DNA of 41,376 nt from Betaproteobacteria bacterium (GTDB lineage: Bacteria > Pseudomonadota > Gammaproteobacteria > Burkholderiales > Burkholderiaceae), in NCBI GenBank assembly GCA_013205155.1, contig JABMMT010000177.1, positions 1-41,376 of the forward strand, read 5' to 3'. The notes beneath the pieces are model-generated. The model made no database searches. It was not told the DNA's origin and saw only the letters and a program-made list of their open reading frames with translations. This document shows, piece after piece, positions 32,923-41,090 of this stretch (positions are counted from its first letter, which is position 1; every line of letters begins with the position of its first letter). Position numbers and translations under genes: made by a program.

Positions 32923-33483
32923 TTGAACTCAAGAAGAGCCTTTCTTTATACCTGCAGTGTTTACTTTTTATGTTGGACAGAACAATCGCGCGCACAAGGA
33001 ATGTACATGGATTTCGCTAACCCTAATATGATGCGTGACTGTTGGATTGTTAATGATGGTGTGATGGGGGGTGTATCTCAATCGAGTCTTCGCCAAGATG
33101 TGCATGGTTTGTTTTTTGAAGGTGTGGTTTCGCTTGAAAATAACGGTGGGTTTGCATCCATGCGCTCATCCGTAAGATTTCCCCGAGGAACTCAACTGCT
33201 TGAGCTTTTAGCAAAAGGTGATGGCAAGCACTATAAGTTAGTCTTACGTACTGAGTTAGCGCCACGGGTGTCATATGCAGCAGATTTTATCGCTGAACCG
33301 ACTTGGCAAACTTATCGCTTTAATTTAAGTCAATTTAAATCAGCTGTACGAGGACGAGCTGTTAATGCTCCATCCCTATCATTTTCTGATGTGATTGAGT
33401 TTGGCATTTTGATTTCTAATAATCAAGTAGGAAGCTTTGCTATCCAATTAAAGACGCTTCAATCCGTTGATAGGCTAAATTAG
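32923..33483 (+). CDS. CIA30 (complex I intermediate-associated 30)-domain protein
   Basis: The CIA30 core is clear: MDFANPNMMRDCWIVNDGVMGGVSQS, then FEGVVSLENNGGFASMRS and YKLVLRTELAP. The start is unsure. From a TTG at 32923 the N-terminus reads LNSRRAFLYTCSVYFLCW ... SRAQ, a signal-like stretch with an SRRxFL twin-arginine motif; the frame is open even further to 32863, inside the previous gene. Alternatively ATG 33007 has AAGGA at the right distance and gives a cytoplasmic protein. CIA30 is a jelly-roll carbohydrate-binding-like fold; bacterial role unknown. Confidence 0.75.
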   Translation: MNSRRAFLYTCSVYFLCWTEQSRAQGMYMDFANPNMMRDCWIVNDGVMGGVSQSSLRQDVHGLFFEGVVSLENNGGFASMRSSVRFPRGTQLLELLAKGDGKHYKLVLRTELAPRVSYAADFIAEPTWQTYRFNLSQFKSAVRGRAVNAPSLSFSDVIEFGILISNNQVGSFAIQLKTLQSVDRLN

Positions 33484-33504
33484 CCATTGTGCAAAAACTA
33501 ATGT

Positions 33505-34371
33505 CTAATGCCTTGGAATATCAAGCGTCGTTACACGTGTTAACTCTCGTTTGTGAGTCTTATCATCAAAAGGACGGCCACGATGCATGGTTGTGCGATT
33601 ATCCCAAATAACCAAATCACCCACAGTCCACTCATGGCTATAAACAAATTGAGGTTTTGTAGCGTGCTCAATCAAGTCGCGAAGTAATAAGCGCCCTTCT
33701 GGAATTGGCCACTCAACAACATGATCTGCATGAGAGGCAAGATAAAGTGCTTTTTTCGATGAATTTTCAACAGTCCTAACTAACGGATGATTTGCACCAG
33801 GTAATTTTGCACGTTCCTCAAGTGAAAAATCAAATCCCATGGTGTGCCTCGAATACACAATCGAATGATGAACATGTAAATTTTCGATAGTCACTTTCAT
33901 TTGATCATCTAAAAAGTCGTAGGCAGTTCGCATATCTGCAAATTCAGTATCAGCACGAACCGAAGGAATTGTCCGGGCACACAGCATTGAGTAACGGCCT
34001 GGAGGATTCTCAAATGAGGCATCTGTATGCCAAATACGATTACTGATATTGTTCATACGCCTTCGATCATCAGCAGCCATGATTTCACCATCTTGAGCTA
34101 CGTTTGAGATATCAGTTAAAGCATCATTTCCAAAACGATTTTTACTCAGTACTGAATTTGAGGTTTTGGTATGCAAAACTCCATCTAGGCGCTTGGCAAA
34201 ATCAAGTTGATCCTGTAATGAGAGCTGTTGAGCCTTAAAAACTAAAACTCCATATTCAGACATTGCTTTTCGCAGATGAGAAAGTGTCACTTCATCATTG
34301 ATTTCACGTAAGTCAATAGAGCTAACTTCTGCTGCAAAAGTCGGATGAAGTTTTTTAAATGAAATATTCAT
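33505..34371 (-). CDS. TauD/TfdA-type alpha-ketoglutarate dioxygenase
   Basis: 288 residues. The iron triad is H115-x-D117 (WHTDASF) and H263 (TTMHRG), with R275 or R279 in KRELTRV as the 2-oxoglutarate anchor. The GDLVIWDN strand and PPGRYSMLCARTIPS are family features. It resembles TfdA (2,4-D dioxygenase) and alkylsulfatase types. Substrate not predictable. Downstream of a Bug receptor on the same strand with a 59-base gap, so the pair may handle one organic acid. Confidence 0.88.
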   Translation of the reverse strand: MNISFKKLHPTFAAEVSSIDLREINDEVTLSHLRKAMSEYGVLVFKAQQLSLQDQLDFAKRLDGVLHTKTSNSVLSKNRFGNDALTDISNVAQDGEIMAADDRRRMNNISNRIWHTDASFENPPGRYSMLCARTIPSVRADTEFADMRTAYDFLDDQMKVTIENLHVHHSIVYSRHTMGFDFSLEERAKLPGANHPLVRTVENSSKKALYLASHADHVVEWPIPEGRLLLRDLIEHATKPQFVYSHEWTVGDLVIWDNRTTMHRGRPFDDKTHKRELTRVTTLDIPRH

Positions 34372-34430
34372 ATTCTTACGTAATCAATCAAATAATTGAG
34401 TGTTTTTAATAAGTTTTTAAAGCTAATCAA

Positions 34431-35408
34431 TTAATCTAGGGTTACCTGATTATCACGAGCAACTTTTCCCCATTTTGCAATTTCAGACTTAACATATGCA
34501 TCAAACTGCTGTGGAGATGAACCAACTATTTCAGCACCTAAGCCATTTAACTTTTCTGCAATATCTGGCATTTTTAGAATATTTAAGATTTCTGTATTTA
34601 GACGATTAATTATTGGCTGTGGAGTACCAGCAGGCACCATTACTCCACCCCATGAGACCGCCTCAAAACCAGGCAAAGTTTCTGAAACAGTAGGTACATC
34701 TGGAAATGAGGGCAAGCGCTTAGTGCTGGTAACGGCTAGAGCACGTAGTTTGCCAGAACGTACGTGAGGAGCTGCTGCAATGGCAGTTGGTAGGGCTACG
34801 TTTACCTGTCCAGCCATCACATCAACCAGTCCAGGAGCATCGCCCTTATAAGGTATGTGCTGCATCTTGATCCCCGCCATAGCATTGAATAATTCACCCG
34901 ATAGATGATTAGATGCTCCATTTCCAGCAGAGGCAAATGTCACTTTTCCTGGGTTGGCCTTAGCATATGCGATCAGGTCATTTACTGAGTAAATGGGCAA
35001 GGATGGTGAAACTACAATAAATTGCGGAACAATAGTAGTCAGGGTAATCGCTGAGAAATCTTTAATCGCGTCATAAGGAAGTTTCTTATAAATAACGGGA
35101 TTAATTGCATTAGGACCAAGATTTGCCATTAAAAGTGTATAGCCATCTGGAGGTGATTTAGCAACAAATTCAGTAGCAATAATTCCATTTGCGCCTGGCT
35201 TATTCTCCACATTAACAGATTGCCCTATTGATTCAGAGAGCTTTGTGGCAATTAATCGCGCTGTAACGTCTGATGCCCCACCTGGTGGATAGACAACGAT
35301 AAATTTAATTGGCTGCTTGGATGGCCAAGTTTGAGCTTGAGCAAAGGCAAAAGAAAAAACAGATACTGAAATAAAAATTAAGGACTGAATAAATTTATTT
35401 TTCAACAT
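34431..35408 (-). CDS. Bug-family tripartite tricarboxylate receptor
   Basis: 325 residues from ATG 35408, which has AAGG five bases before it; the frame is open to 35423. The signal peptide ends FAQAQ. The Bug fold is shown by WPSKQPIKFIVVYPPGGASDVTARLIA, VENKPGANGIIA, SPPDGYTLLMANLG and NHLSGELFNAMAGIKMQHIPYKGDAPGLVDVMAGQV. It captures carboxylic acids. No TctA/TctB permease is in the window, as is usual for orphan Bug genes in Burkholderiales. Confidence 0.92.
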   Translation of the reverse strand: MLKNKFIQSLIFISVSVFSFAFAQAQTWPSKQPIKFIVVYPPGGASDVTARLIATKLSESIGQSVNVENKPGANGIIATEFVAKSPPDGYTLLMANLGPNAINPVIYKKLPYDAIKDFSAITLTTIVPQFIVVSPSLPIYSVNDLIAYAKANPGKVTFASAGNGASNHLSGELFNAMAGIKMQHIPYKGDAPGLVDVMAGQVNVALPTAIAAAPHVRSGKLRALAVTSTKRLPSFPDVPTVSETLPGFEAVSWGGVMVPAGTPQPIINRLNTEILNILKMPDIAEKLNGLGAEIVGSSPQQFDAYVKSEIAKWGKVARDNQVTLD

Positions 35409-35423
35409 GGCTGCCTTCATCAA

Positions 35424-35789
35424 TAAAATAAATAATGTATAAATATTAGTATGTCGTATTTTTTGCTATGGTAATTACTGATTTAGCCAAACTAAGGGTT
35501 TTTCCTGATCTAATACCTTTGGGCTTGCTCAGCTATTCTTTACAAGCTTGCCTAAAGTGTTGTAATTAATATTTAAAACATTCATTGACGCACTATGGTG
35601 ACAATTTATTTGTACTGAAGAGATCAGGTTTAGACCACATTTATGAGCTTTTTAAGATGATCAAAACCCACTCTTGTAGTGGTGCTAAAAAATAGGTCAG
35701 CCCCCATTAATCACTTAACAAATGGGATTCAAGCAAAAATTCGATTTTCCTGATAGCGTTACTATTATTCTAGTAAGGAGCTAGCTCAT
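35424..35789. other. Divergent intergenic region before Bug and htpX genes
   Basis: 366 bases, AT-rich, no convincing frame. It contains a short hairpin CCACT-cttgt-AGTGG near 35669-35683, CCCATT...AATGGG near 35703-35726, and the htpX promoter listed separately. Promoters for the Bug gene should lie at its left end but none stands out. Confidence 0.6.
35740..35768 (+). promoter_or_regulatory. Promoter for htpX
   Basis: TTCGAT (35740-35745), a 17-base spacer and TATTAT (35763-35768), followed by AAGGAG and the ATG at 35790. Only 22 bases separate -10 and ATG, so the leader is short. htpX is often heat-shock controlled, but I see no clear heat-shock consensus. Confidence 0.4.
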
Positions 35790-36677
35790 ATGAAACGTAT
35801 TTTCCTTTTCTTATTGACTAACATCGCCATTATGTTGGTGATCACGATCATCATCAATATTTTTGGATTGGGACAAGTATTAGACGCACAAGGTAGCGAT
35901 CTTGATCTCACCTCATTACTGATGTTGTCGGCCGTTGTTGGAGTCACTGGATCATTCATCTCTTTAGCAATGTCAAAATCAATGGCTAAGCACTCAACTG
36001 GCGCTTATGTTATTACGCAAGCTCAAAATGAACAAGAGCAGTGGCTAGTTAGCACGGTAGCTCGCCAAGCACAGGCTGCAGGTATTGGTATGCCTGAAGT
36101 GGCGATTTATGACTCTCCTGATATCAATGCATTTGCAACTGGCATGCTACGTAATGATTCCTTGGTAGCGGTCAGCACTGGACTATTGCGAGGCATGACT
36201 CGTGATGAGGCGGAAGCAGTACTAGCCCATGAGGTTAGTCACGTTGCCAATGGTGACATGGTGACTCTTGCGCTTATCCAAGGGGTTGTTAATACCTTCG
36301 TGTTCTTCTTATCAAGAGTTGTTGGACACATTATTGACCGAGCGGTTTTTAAGACAGAGCGAGGTCATGGGCCCGCCTATTGGATCACCACAATCATTGC
36401 GCAATTAGTACTTGGTGTCTTAGCCAGTGCAATTGTGATGTGGTTTAGTCGTCATCGCGAGTATCGTGCGGATGCTGGAGCTGCTAACCTTGAAGGTAAG
36501 CAAAAAATGATTAGCGCCCTTGAGCGTCTCCAAAAATCATCCAATCAACCCCATCTGCCGGAGCAATTAGAGGCTTTTGGCATCTCTGGCAATATGGCAA
36601 CGGGCATAAAGAGCTTATTTGTGAGTCACCCACCATTAAGTGAGCGGATAGAGGCATTACGCCGCATTTCTACCTAA
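35790..36677 (+). CDS. htpX: Membrane zinc protease HtpX
   Basis: 295 residues. Two N-terminal spans (about 3-26 and 42-62), HEVSH zinc motif at 147-151 (LAHEVSHVANGDM), two further spans, and the third ligand Glu in RHREYRADAG. It degrades misfolded membrane proteins with FtsH. AAGGAG ribosome site. Ends SHPPLSERIEALRRI, the conserved family tail. Complete. Confidence 0.96.
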   Translation: MKRIFLFLLTNIAIMLVITIIINIFGLGQVLDAQGSDLDLTSLLMLSAVVGVTGSFISLAMSKSMAKHSTGAYVITQAQNEQEQWLVSTVARQAQAAGIGMPEVAIYDSPDINAFATGMLRNDSLVAVSTGLLRGMTRDEAEAVLAHEVSHVANGDMVTLALIQGVVNTFVFFLSRVVGHIIDRAVFKTERGHGPAYWITTIIAQLVLGVLASAIVMWFSRHREYRADAGAANLEGKQKMISALERLQKSSNQPHLPEQLEAFGISGNMATGIKSLFVSHPPLSERIEALRRIST

Positions 36678-36720
36678 GAATTTCTCTTGATAAAACATTG
36701 GATTCATTTCAGCGGGTCTC

Positions 36721-36870
36721 ATGATTGATAACTTTGGTCCTATTATCTTGCTTGAAATAGTGTTGGTCTTTGGTGGGGTTTTACTTTTTGCATGGTGGCA
36801 ATTACGTGACCTTCGAAAGGAGCGAAAGAAAGATCCGAAGATAAACGAACAAAATAAAAAGCAAGACTAG
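36721..36870 (+). CDS. Small single-span membrane protein (49 aa)
   Basis: ATG 36721 to TAG 36868-36870. The protein is MIDNFGPIILLEIVLVFG (short N-tail and membrane span, about 5-25, ending FAWWQ) then a highly charged tail (LRDLRKERKKDPKINEQNKK). The hydrophobic helix with a WWQL edge and a basic cytoplasmic end reads like a true small membrane protein, not a chance frame. It lies 43 bases after htpX on the same strand and may be part of its transcript. No strong ribosome site. Function unknown. Confidence 0.65.
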   Translation: MIDNFGPIILLEIVLVFGGVLLFAWWQLRDLRKERKKDPKINEQNKKQD

Positions 36871-36957
36871 GCAGAAAACGGTCGATAACTGGTAAGGATT
36901 CAAATAAAAATGGGTCTATGTAATAAAGAGTCCAATGGGTTTTGTTGTAGAAAATAA

Positions 36958-38070
36958 CTAATTAGTGTGGTCAGGATAGACCCCCTTAAAAGTATCCCTA
37001 GTGAGATCAATACAACCTCCATTTTCATACACCCCCTGAGGATCTCGATATTTCATCATCATATTAATACAGCTTTGCAATTTCACATGGGAGTCTAGAG
37101 TTTGCTCTACTAATTCCCTCACTAAATCCTCATTGATTTCTAAGCTACCTAATTTATCCTCTCTAACACCATGTCGCCAGTGGTAAATTTCAAGACACTT
37201 AGTCTCCAAGGTATATGGTTTAGATTTATCCCAAAGGTTTGTAAATAGACCTCCACCCATATAAATTACCCACGAGCCTTCATATCCTTGTACATTGGAT
37301 GAGAAATCATCAGGGTTTTTGAACCAGACACGATCGCCGGGCACATAACAGCGCATTGGAAATGGAGTCGCCGATGATCCGATTTCTAATAAAAATGCAT
37401 TCAAGAAATCATCAGCGACTAAGGCTTTTTTCCTCGACTGTAGTTCTATTTCTTTTAATTTTGCTGGATTGCTTAGGCTCAATTCAATTGCCAAGCTATG
37501 TAACATTAAGTACTCAGTAGCTCTTTGACAAGAAAAAGAAAAATGCTCCCCTGAAATATCAGGACATAGCGCCCGCTCAATTCCATCAACTAAAGAAGCA
37601 CCCTCTTTCAAAATAAATCCCCCATCTACAACATGAATCCAATATGCCTCTGGCCTAGAGATGCCGTTTGTATCAAAGTTCAATTCAGTCCTTCTGGCGA
37701 GGCCTGATAAATTTATCCTCATTCTGATATTTGCTTCCAACTCATTCAAGCTAGAAAAGTCAAAAATGAGTGGACTTACTGCCATGCTAAGAACGATTTC
37801 AAGGGCCATATCTGGTGCTGACGACTCAGACAACAACCCAAGACTTGCTGCTAAACAGGAAGTGTCTGCATGTTGGCAAAGTTTGTGTAAGGTATCATTT
37901 GCATAAACTCTGATGTACTGCACTCCATCTTTATGCTCTTGGCTGATTTCAACATATGGGGAAACGCCAACCTTATCGCACCATGCTCTGATTCCATCAA
38001 GAAACAAATCATTATTAATAAGTGCGGTGACAATCTGCAATCCACCATGACTTTTACATAAGTGGTTCAT
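36958..38070 (-). CDS. Tgl-like transglutaminase-fold protein
   Basis: 370 residues, no signal peptide. Residues about 99-280 align by eye with Bacillus spore transglutaminase Tgl: SPLIFDFSSLNELEANIRMR with TPVQFDYHSIAELMFELKLR, AYWIHVVDGGFILKEG with TYWRVSPEGALELKYR, FSFSCQRATEYLM with YAFECATAIVII, and GDRVWFKNPD with GDCLYFKNPE (Tgl recalled from memory). The Cys (C181) is kept. The Tgl residues Glu115, Glu187 and His200 correspond to S180, S266 and N278 here. Extra parts: about 65 residues at the N-terminus and 80 at the C-terminus. So either a changed mechanism or an inactive binding fold. Tgl makes gamma-glutamyl-lysine cross-links in the spore coat. Confidence 0.7.
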   Translation of the reverse strand: MNHLCKSHGGLQIVTALINNDLFLDGIRAWCDKVGVSPYVEISQEHKDGVQYIRVYANDTLHKLCQHADTSCLAASLGLLSESSAPDMALEIVLSMAVSPLIFDFSSLNELEANIRMRINLSGLARRTELNFDTNGISRPEAYWIHVVDGGFILKEGASLVDGIERALCPDISGEHFSFSCQRATEYLMLHSLAIELSLSNPAKLKEIELQSRKKALVADDFLNAFLLEIGSSATPFPMRCYVPGDRVWFKNPDDFSSNVQGYEGSWVIYMGGGLFTNLWDKSKPYTLETKCLEIYHWRHGVREDKLGSLEINEDLVRELVEQTLDSHVKLQSCINMMMKYRDPQGVYENGGCIDLTRDTFKGVYPDHTN

Positions 38071-38193
38071 AAACGTCTCCGTTCAATTATTTGGGTACGT
38101 AAGCAATTCTGCTACACTCAATATCGCAAGTATCATTATTCCTGCGAATTTGTAAGAATGCTAATTAAAGTTATTGCTTTACTGAGTAAAACA

Positions 38194-38211
38194 CTGATTG
38201 ACAGCAATCAG
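38194..38211 (-). terminator. Possible weak terminator after the GST gene
   Basis: CTGATTG-acag-CAATCAG, a perfect 7-base stem, followed on the minus strand by TGTTTTAC. Short T run, 20 bases beyond the GST stop. Confidence 0.4.
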
Positions 38212-38230
38212 GCTGTCTAAACCCACCCTT

Positions 38231-39025
38231 TTATCCTCTAAGTAAAATTCTCCACCATTGAAAGCGCAGCCAGATATCAGAAAGTTGAAAAGCAAGCTCT
38301 TGTTGCATGCGTCTAAACCATTGATCTAAAGCGACACCTCGAGCATCATTAGTCACTAAAGCATACTCACCAATCATTTTTAGGCGACCAAATAATACCG
38401 CTGTAACTATATCAGCCGAGCTAGGTTTATTGCCAAATAAAAAATGATCTGGAGTTGGTAGTTGATTTAAATAGTCGCCTATACGATTACGCTCTACCGT
38501 CATCTTTTCCTCTAAGCTAGCGCCCTGAGTAAAGTAAGTAATGCGCGATTGGTTTAAATCAATCTTTGCTTGCAATGCTGTAGGATTTTTTGCTGTTGTA
38601 AGTTGAGCCTGAAGGCTTTTAATGATGCCGCCCAAGGCACGCGGAAAAATAAACTTCAAGATTGGTAAATGAAGCATAGCCTTACAAAAGGTCAGGCGCT
38701 CAATCGGGATTGCATAGTGTGCTTTCACGACTGACTCAATTTGAGGAGCTAAATTTACATCGATATCAAGCCATTGATTGCCCGCTTGGGTTGCTGCTAA
38801 GCGCAAGATATCTTGGCTATCAATCAAGATAGTTTTGCCATCCACTAAAGTAGGTACAGTCATGTGGGGGTTAAGCGCGATATACCAAGGGGCAAGTTGC
38901 TCTTTGCGAACATGGATATCCATATGATGATTTTCAAATGGTATGTGTGCTGTATTTAATGCTAAACGACCAATCATCGAATAATATGATGGCGGAGCGC
39001 TATAGAGGATCATTAATATATTCAC
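38231..39025 (-). CDS. Glutathione S-transferase family protein
   Basis: 264 residues. The N-terminal thioredoxin-like domain (about 1-80) has the cis-Pro strand HMTVPTLVDG and the SQDILR glutathione-site motif (Asp in place of Glu). The C-terminal helical domain follows, with FLFGNKPSSADIVTAVLFGRL, the N-capping box. The first catalytic position (SAPPSYYS) has Ser/Tyr candidates. No signal peptide. Longer than a minimal GST by an insert around 100-150. Substrate unknown. Confidence 0.82.
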   Translation of the reverse strand: MNILMILYSAPPSYYSMIGRLALNTAHIPFENHHMDIHVRKEQLAPWYIALNPHMTVPTLVDGKTILIDSQDILRLAATQAGNQWLDIDVNLAPQIESVVKAHYAIPIERLTFCKAMLHLPILKFIFPRALGGIIKSLQAQLTTAKNPTALQAKIDLNQSRITYFTQGASLEEKMTVERNRIGDYLNQLPTPDHFLFGNKPSSADIVTAVLFGRLKMIGEYALVTNDARGVALDQWFRRMQQELAFQLSDIWLRFQWWRILLRG

Positions 39026-39073
39026 CTTAAGGGATTTGTACTAAAAATCAGTTTAACAAGAACTCACCTTACT

Positions 39074-39478
39074 CTAAATTGATAGATACTCGGCGACTTC
39101 AACTAAATTACCATCGGGATCACGTAAATAAACAGATCGGATTGGTCCTAATGCACCCCTTCTGGGTACTGGACCCACATCAATCGCTACTCCAATATTT
39201 TGAAGATGCGATATAAAGTCATCTAATGGTCCTGAAGCTATTAAACAAAAATCACCTGAGCCTATAGTTGGAACCCTTGCCTTGGTAGGAGTTTCGGTCG
39301 CTTTATCTTGAAGATTAATTTTAAGCTGGCCAAATCGTAGCGCATGACGTGGCTGCCCTTCTGGTCCTACGAAAAATTCCCTCTCAAAGCCCATTACCAA
39401 TTCATACCACTGTGTTGTCAACTCTATATCAGTGACCGTCAACACAATATGATCAATGCGATCAATCATTTTTTTCAT
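39074..39478 (-). CDS. VOC-family (glyoxalase/dioxygenase fold) protein
   Basis: 134 residues, one VOC domain of two beta-alpha-beta-beta-beta units. Likely metal ligands include the His of IDHIVLTV (near the start), the His of PRHALRFG, and the Glu of NLVEVAEY; YLRDPDGNLVE is the classic VOC motif. Either MKKMIDR or MIDR (ATG 39469) could be the start. Exact reaction unknown; single-domain proteins of this form include glyoxalase I-like and resistance proteins. Confidence 0.85.
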   Translation of the reverse strand: MKKMIDRIDHIVLTVTDIELTTQWYELVMGFEREFFVGPEGQPRHALRFGQLKINLQDKATETPTKARVPTIGSGDFCLIASGPLDDFISHLQNIGVAIDVGPVPRRGALGPIRSVYLRDPDGNLVEVAEYLSI

Positions 39479-39848
39479 ATTATTGGGTCAATAAAAAGTA
39501 AATTACCAGTCATTAAAGTGTTCTTCAAATTTGAGCTTTATTGGTGTAGTACTCATCAGGCAAAGCTCTTCTTGTATATAGCATATAGGAATTACACATT
39601 ATTTCAAATCTAGATAAACCCTAATGATCAAAACATGAGCTAATGACTCTAGCCCCTTTCTATTTATAGTCAAATCTGCAGTATTGCTGTTCACGTCCCA
39701 GCACATTAGCCTAAGAAGTTTTATAAAAGAGCTAAATAGCTAGTTAAGCAATGGTTTTAAAGTGTTTAGATTTGGTGTGGCATCCGCAGGGGCTCGAATC
39801 GTTTGAGGTGGAAATTTGTCGGATTAATCGACAGAATGAAAATTGTTA
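39479..39848. other. 370-base AT-rich gap
   Basis: No convincing gene. Minus strand 39800-39774 reads GATTCGAGCCCCTGCGGATGCCACACC, which resembles a tRNA 3' end in its T-loop-like TTCGA and terminal CCAC, but lacks a partner for the T stem. A hairpin GTCGgattaatCGAC lies near 39818-39832. Confidence 0.55.
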
Positions 39849-40904
39849 CTACTTTAAGTTAACCCCAACTTTTTTCCCTGCCTCACAAATATCTTGCCAA
39901 GTTTTATCATCAATTTCAAAGCCTTCTGCTAAGCGTAGTGCCATCATTTTTCGTTCGGGCTCGCCAGCTAGCATCACCGGAATACCAGCCTCGCTGGCTG
40001 GGCTTTGATATACCCAATCAATAAATGAGTTTGTTTCTAATTCAAATTGCTCTTTTGAGCTCATGCAAACAGGGTTGATCAAAATTGATAGCATCCCATT
40101 CCAGATAGCACGTTTTTTTATTTTCGGTGGCTTCCAAGTACCGCCCCCAGTTAATGCACCCCCCAGTAATTCACAGGCTATGGCCAAGCCCGAGCCTTTA
40201 TGCTCTCCAAAAGGCATTAAAGCTCCTAAATTACCAGCAGCATCTGGCTTTACAACAACGCTTGGATCGGTGGTGGGCAAGCCCTGTTGATTGATCAAAA
40301 ACCCAGGACTAACTTGTTTGCCAGTATTGTGAGCAACCCTCATCTTGCCCTGCGCAGAGCGGCTAGTAGCAAAATCTAAAATAAATGGCTCACGATGAGT
40401 AATCGGCACGCCAATACAAAATGGATTAGTGCCATGTCTACCTATAGCGCCACCCCAAACGGCTACAACTGGAGCAGAAATAACATTCACTAGGTGAATT
40501 GAAACTAAACCCTCCGCTGCAGCCATTTCAGCGAAATGCCCAATACGACCCAAGTGGTGAGCATGCGATAAGGACACAATACAACTTCCTAATTTTTTTG
40601 CCCTAGAAATCCCCATCGCGATTGCTTCTTCGCCGACAATTTGCCCAAAGCCTCCGCACCCATCAAGTACTAACATACTACCTAGGTCACTTGTTACCTT
40701 AATGCTTTGATTGGGCTGCAAAGAACCTTCTTGAAATGATTCGATGTAACGCGGGATCATTCCCGCACCGTGGGAATCATGCCCCTTTAAATTTGCCTGA
40801 ACCAAGTTTGTGCAAACCCGCAAGGCTTCGACCTCAGTACTACCAGTAGCTCTAATTATTTGAGCAATTTTAGTTTTTAGATCTTCAGCATGAAAAATTG
40901 GCAT
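39849..40904 (-). CDS. Ldh2/malate-lactate-type dehydrogenase (YlbC/ComC family)
   Basis: 351 residues. The family start MPIFHAEDLKTKIAQII and the catalytic-motif region GHDSHGAGMIPRYIE (41-55) are clear; further signals are HAHHLGRIGHFAEMAA, WGGAIGRHGTNPFCIGVP, DFATSRSAQGKM and FGEHKGSGLAIACELLGGALTGG. This is the non-Rossmann NAD(P)-dependent 2-hydroxyacid dehydrogenase family (malate, L-lactate, ureidoglycolate, 2,3-diketo-L-gulonate). Substrate not fixed. Confidence 0.9.
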   Translation of the reverse strand: MPIFHAEDLKTKIAQIIRATGSTEVEALRVCTNLVQANLKGHDSHGAGMIPRYIESFQEGSLQPNQSIKVTSDLGSMLVLDGCGGFGQIVGEEAIAMGISRAKKLGSCIVSLSHAHHLGRIGHFAEMAAAEGLVSIHLVNVISAPVVAVWGGAIGRHGTNPFCIGVPITHREPFILDFATSRSAQGKMRVAHNTGKQVSPGFLINQQGLPTTDPSVVVKPDAAGNLGALMPFGEHKGSGLAIACELLGGALTGGGTWKPPKIKKRAIWNGMLSILINPVCMSSKEQFELETNSFIDWVYQSPASEAGIPVMLAGEPERKMMALRLAEGFEIDDKTWQDICEAGKKVGVNLK

Positions 40905-41050
40905 AGTAATTTAGTTTATTGTTCTTTATGGTGGATGATTGATTATTAAAGCCCTGCCTAAGATCAACTGTACTCTAGACAAGCACACCCATGATCAACC
41001 TCAATCGAGCTAATAGGTCAGCCCGGGTTTACATTACATAAGAAGATTTT

Positions 41051-41086
41051 TGGCCTGCCCGGCACGATTCGAACGTGCGACCTACG
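41051..41086 (-). tRNA. 3' end of a tRNA (tRNA-Arg-like), putative attachment site
   Basis: Minus strand CGTAGGTC-GCACG-TTCGAAT-CGTGC-CGGGCAG-G-CCA: variable loop, perfect 5-base T stem, T loop, acceptor 3' strand, discriminator G and encoded CCA. No anticodon arm, D arm or 5' acceptor strand is found in the window. It resembles the 3' end of a betaproteobacterial tRNA-Arg(CCU). A bare tRNA 3' end abutting a foreign-looking gene is typical of an integrase attachment site (attR-like). Confidence 0.75.
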
Positions 41087-41090
41087 CGTT

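Noticed and set aside
35691..35703. AATAGGTCAGCCC repeats exactly at 41012-41024, possible att or regulator repeat.
   Set aside because: A 13-base match between two places in a 41 kb window is expected by chance; neither flank extends it.
39344..39613. 89-residue rightward frame over the VOC gene start.
   Set aside because: Antisense to the VOC gene for half its length, no ribosome site, no recognisable domain.
39774..39800. tRNA-3'-end-like string in the gap before the Ldh2-type gene.
   Set aside because: Has TTCGA and a terminal CCAC, but the T stem has no 5' partner and no other arm is visible; kept only as a note.
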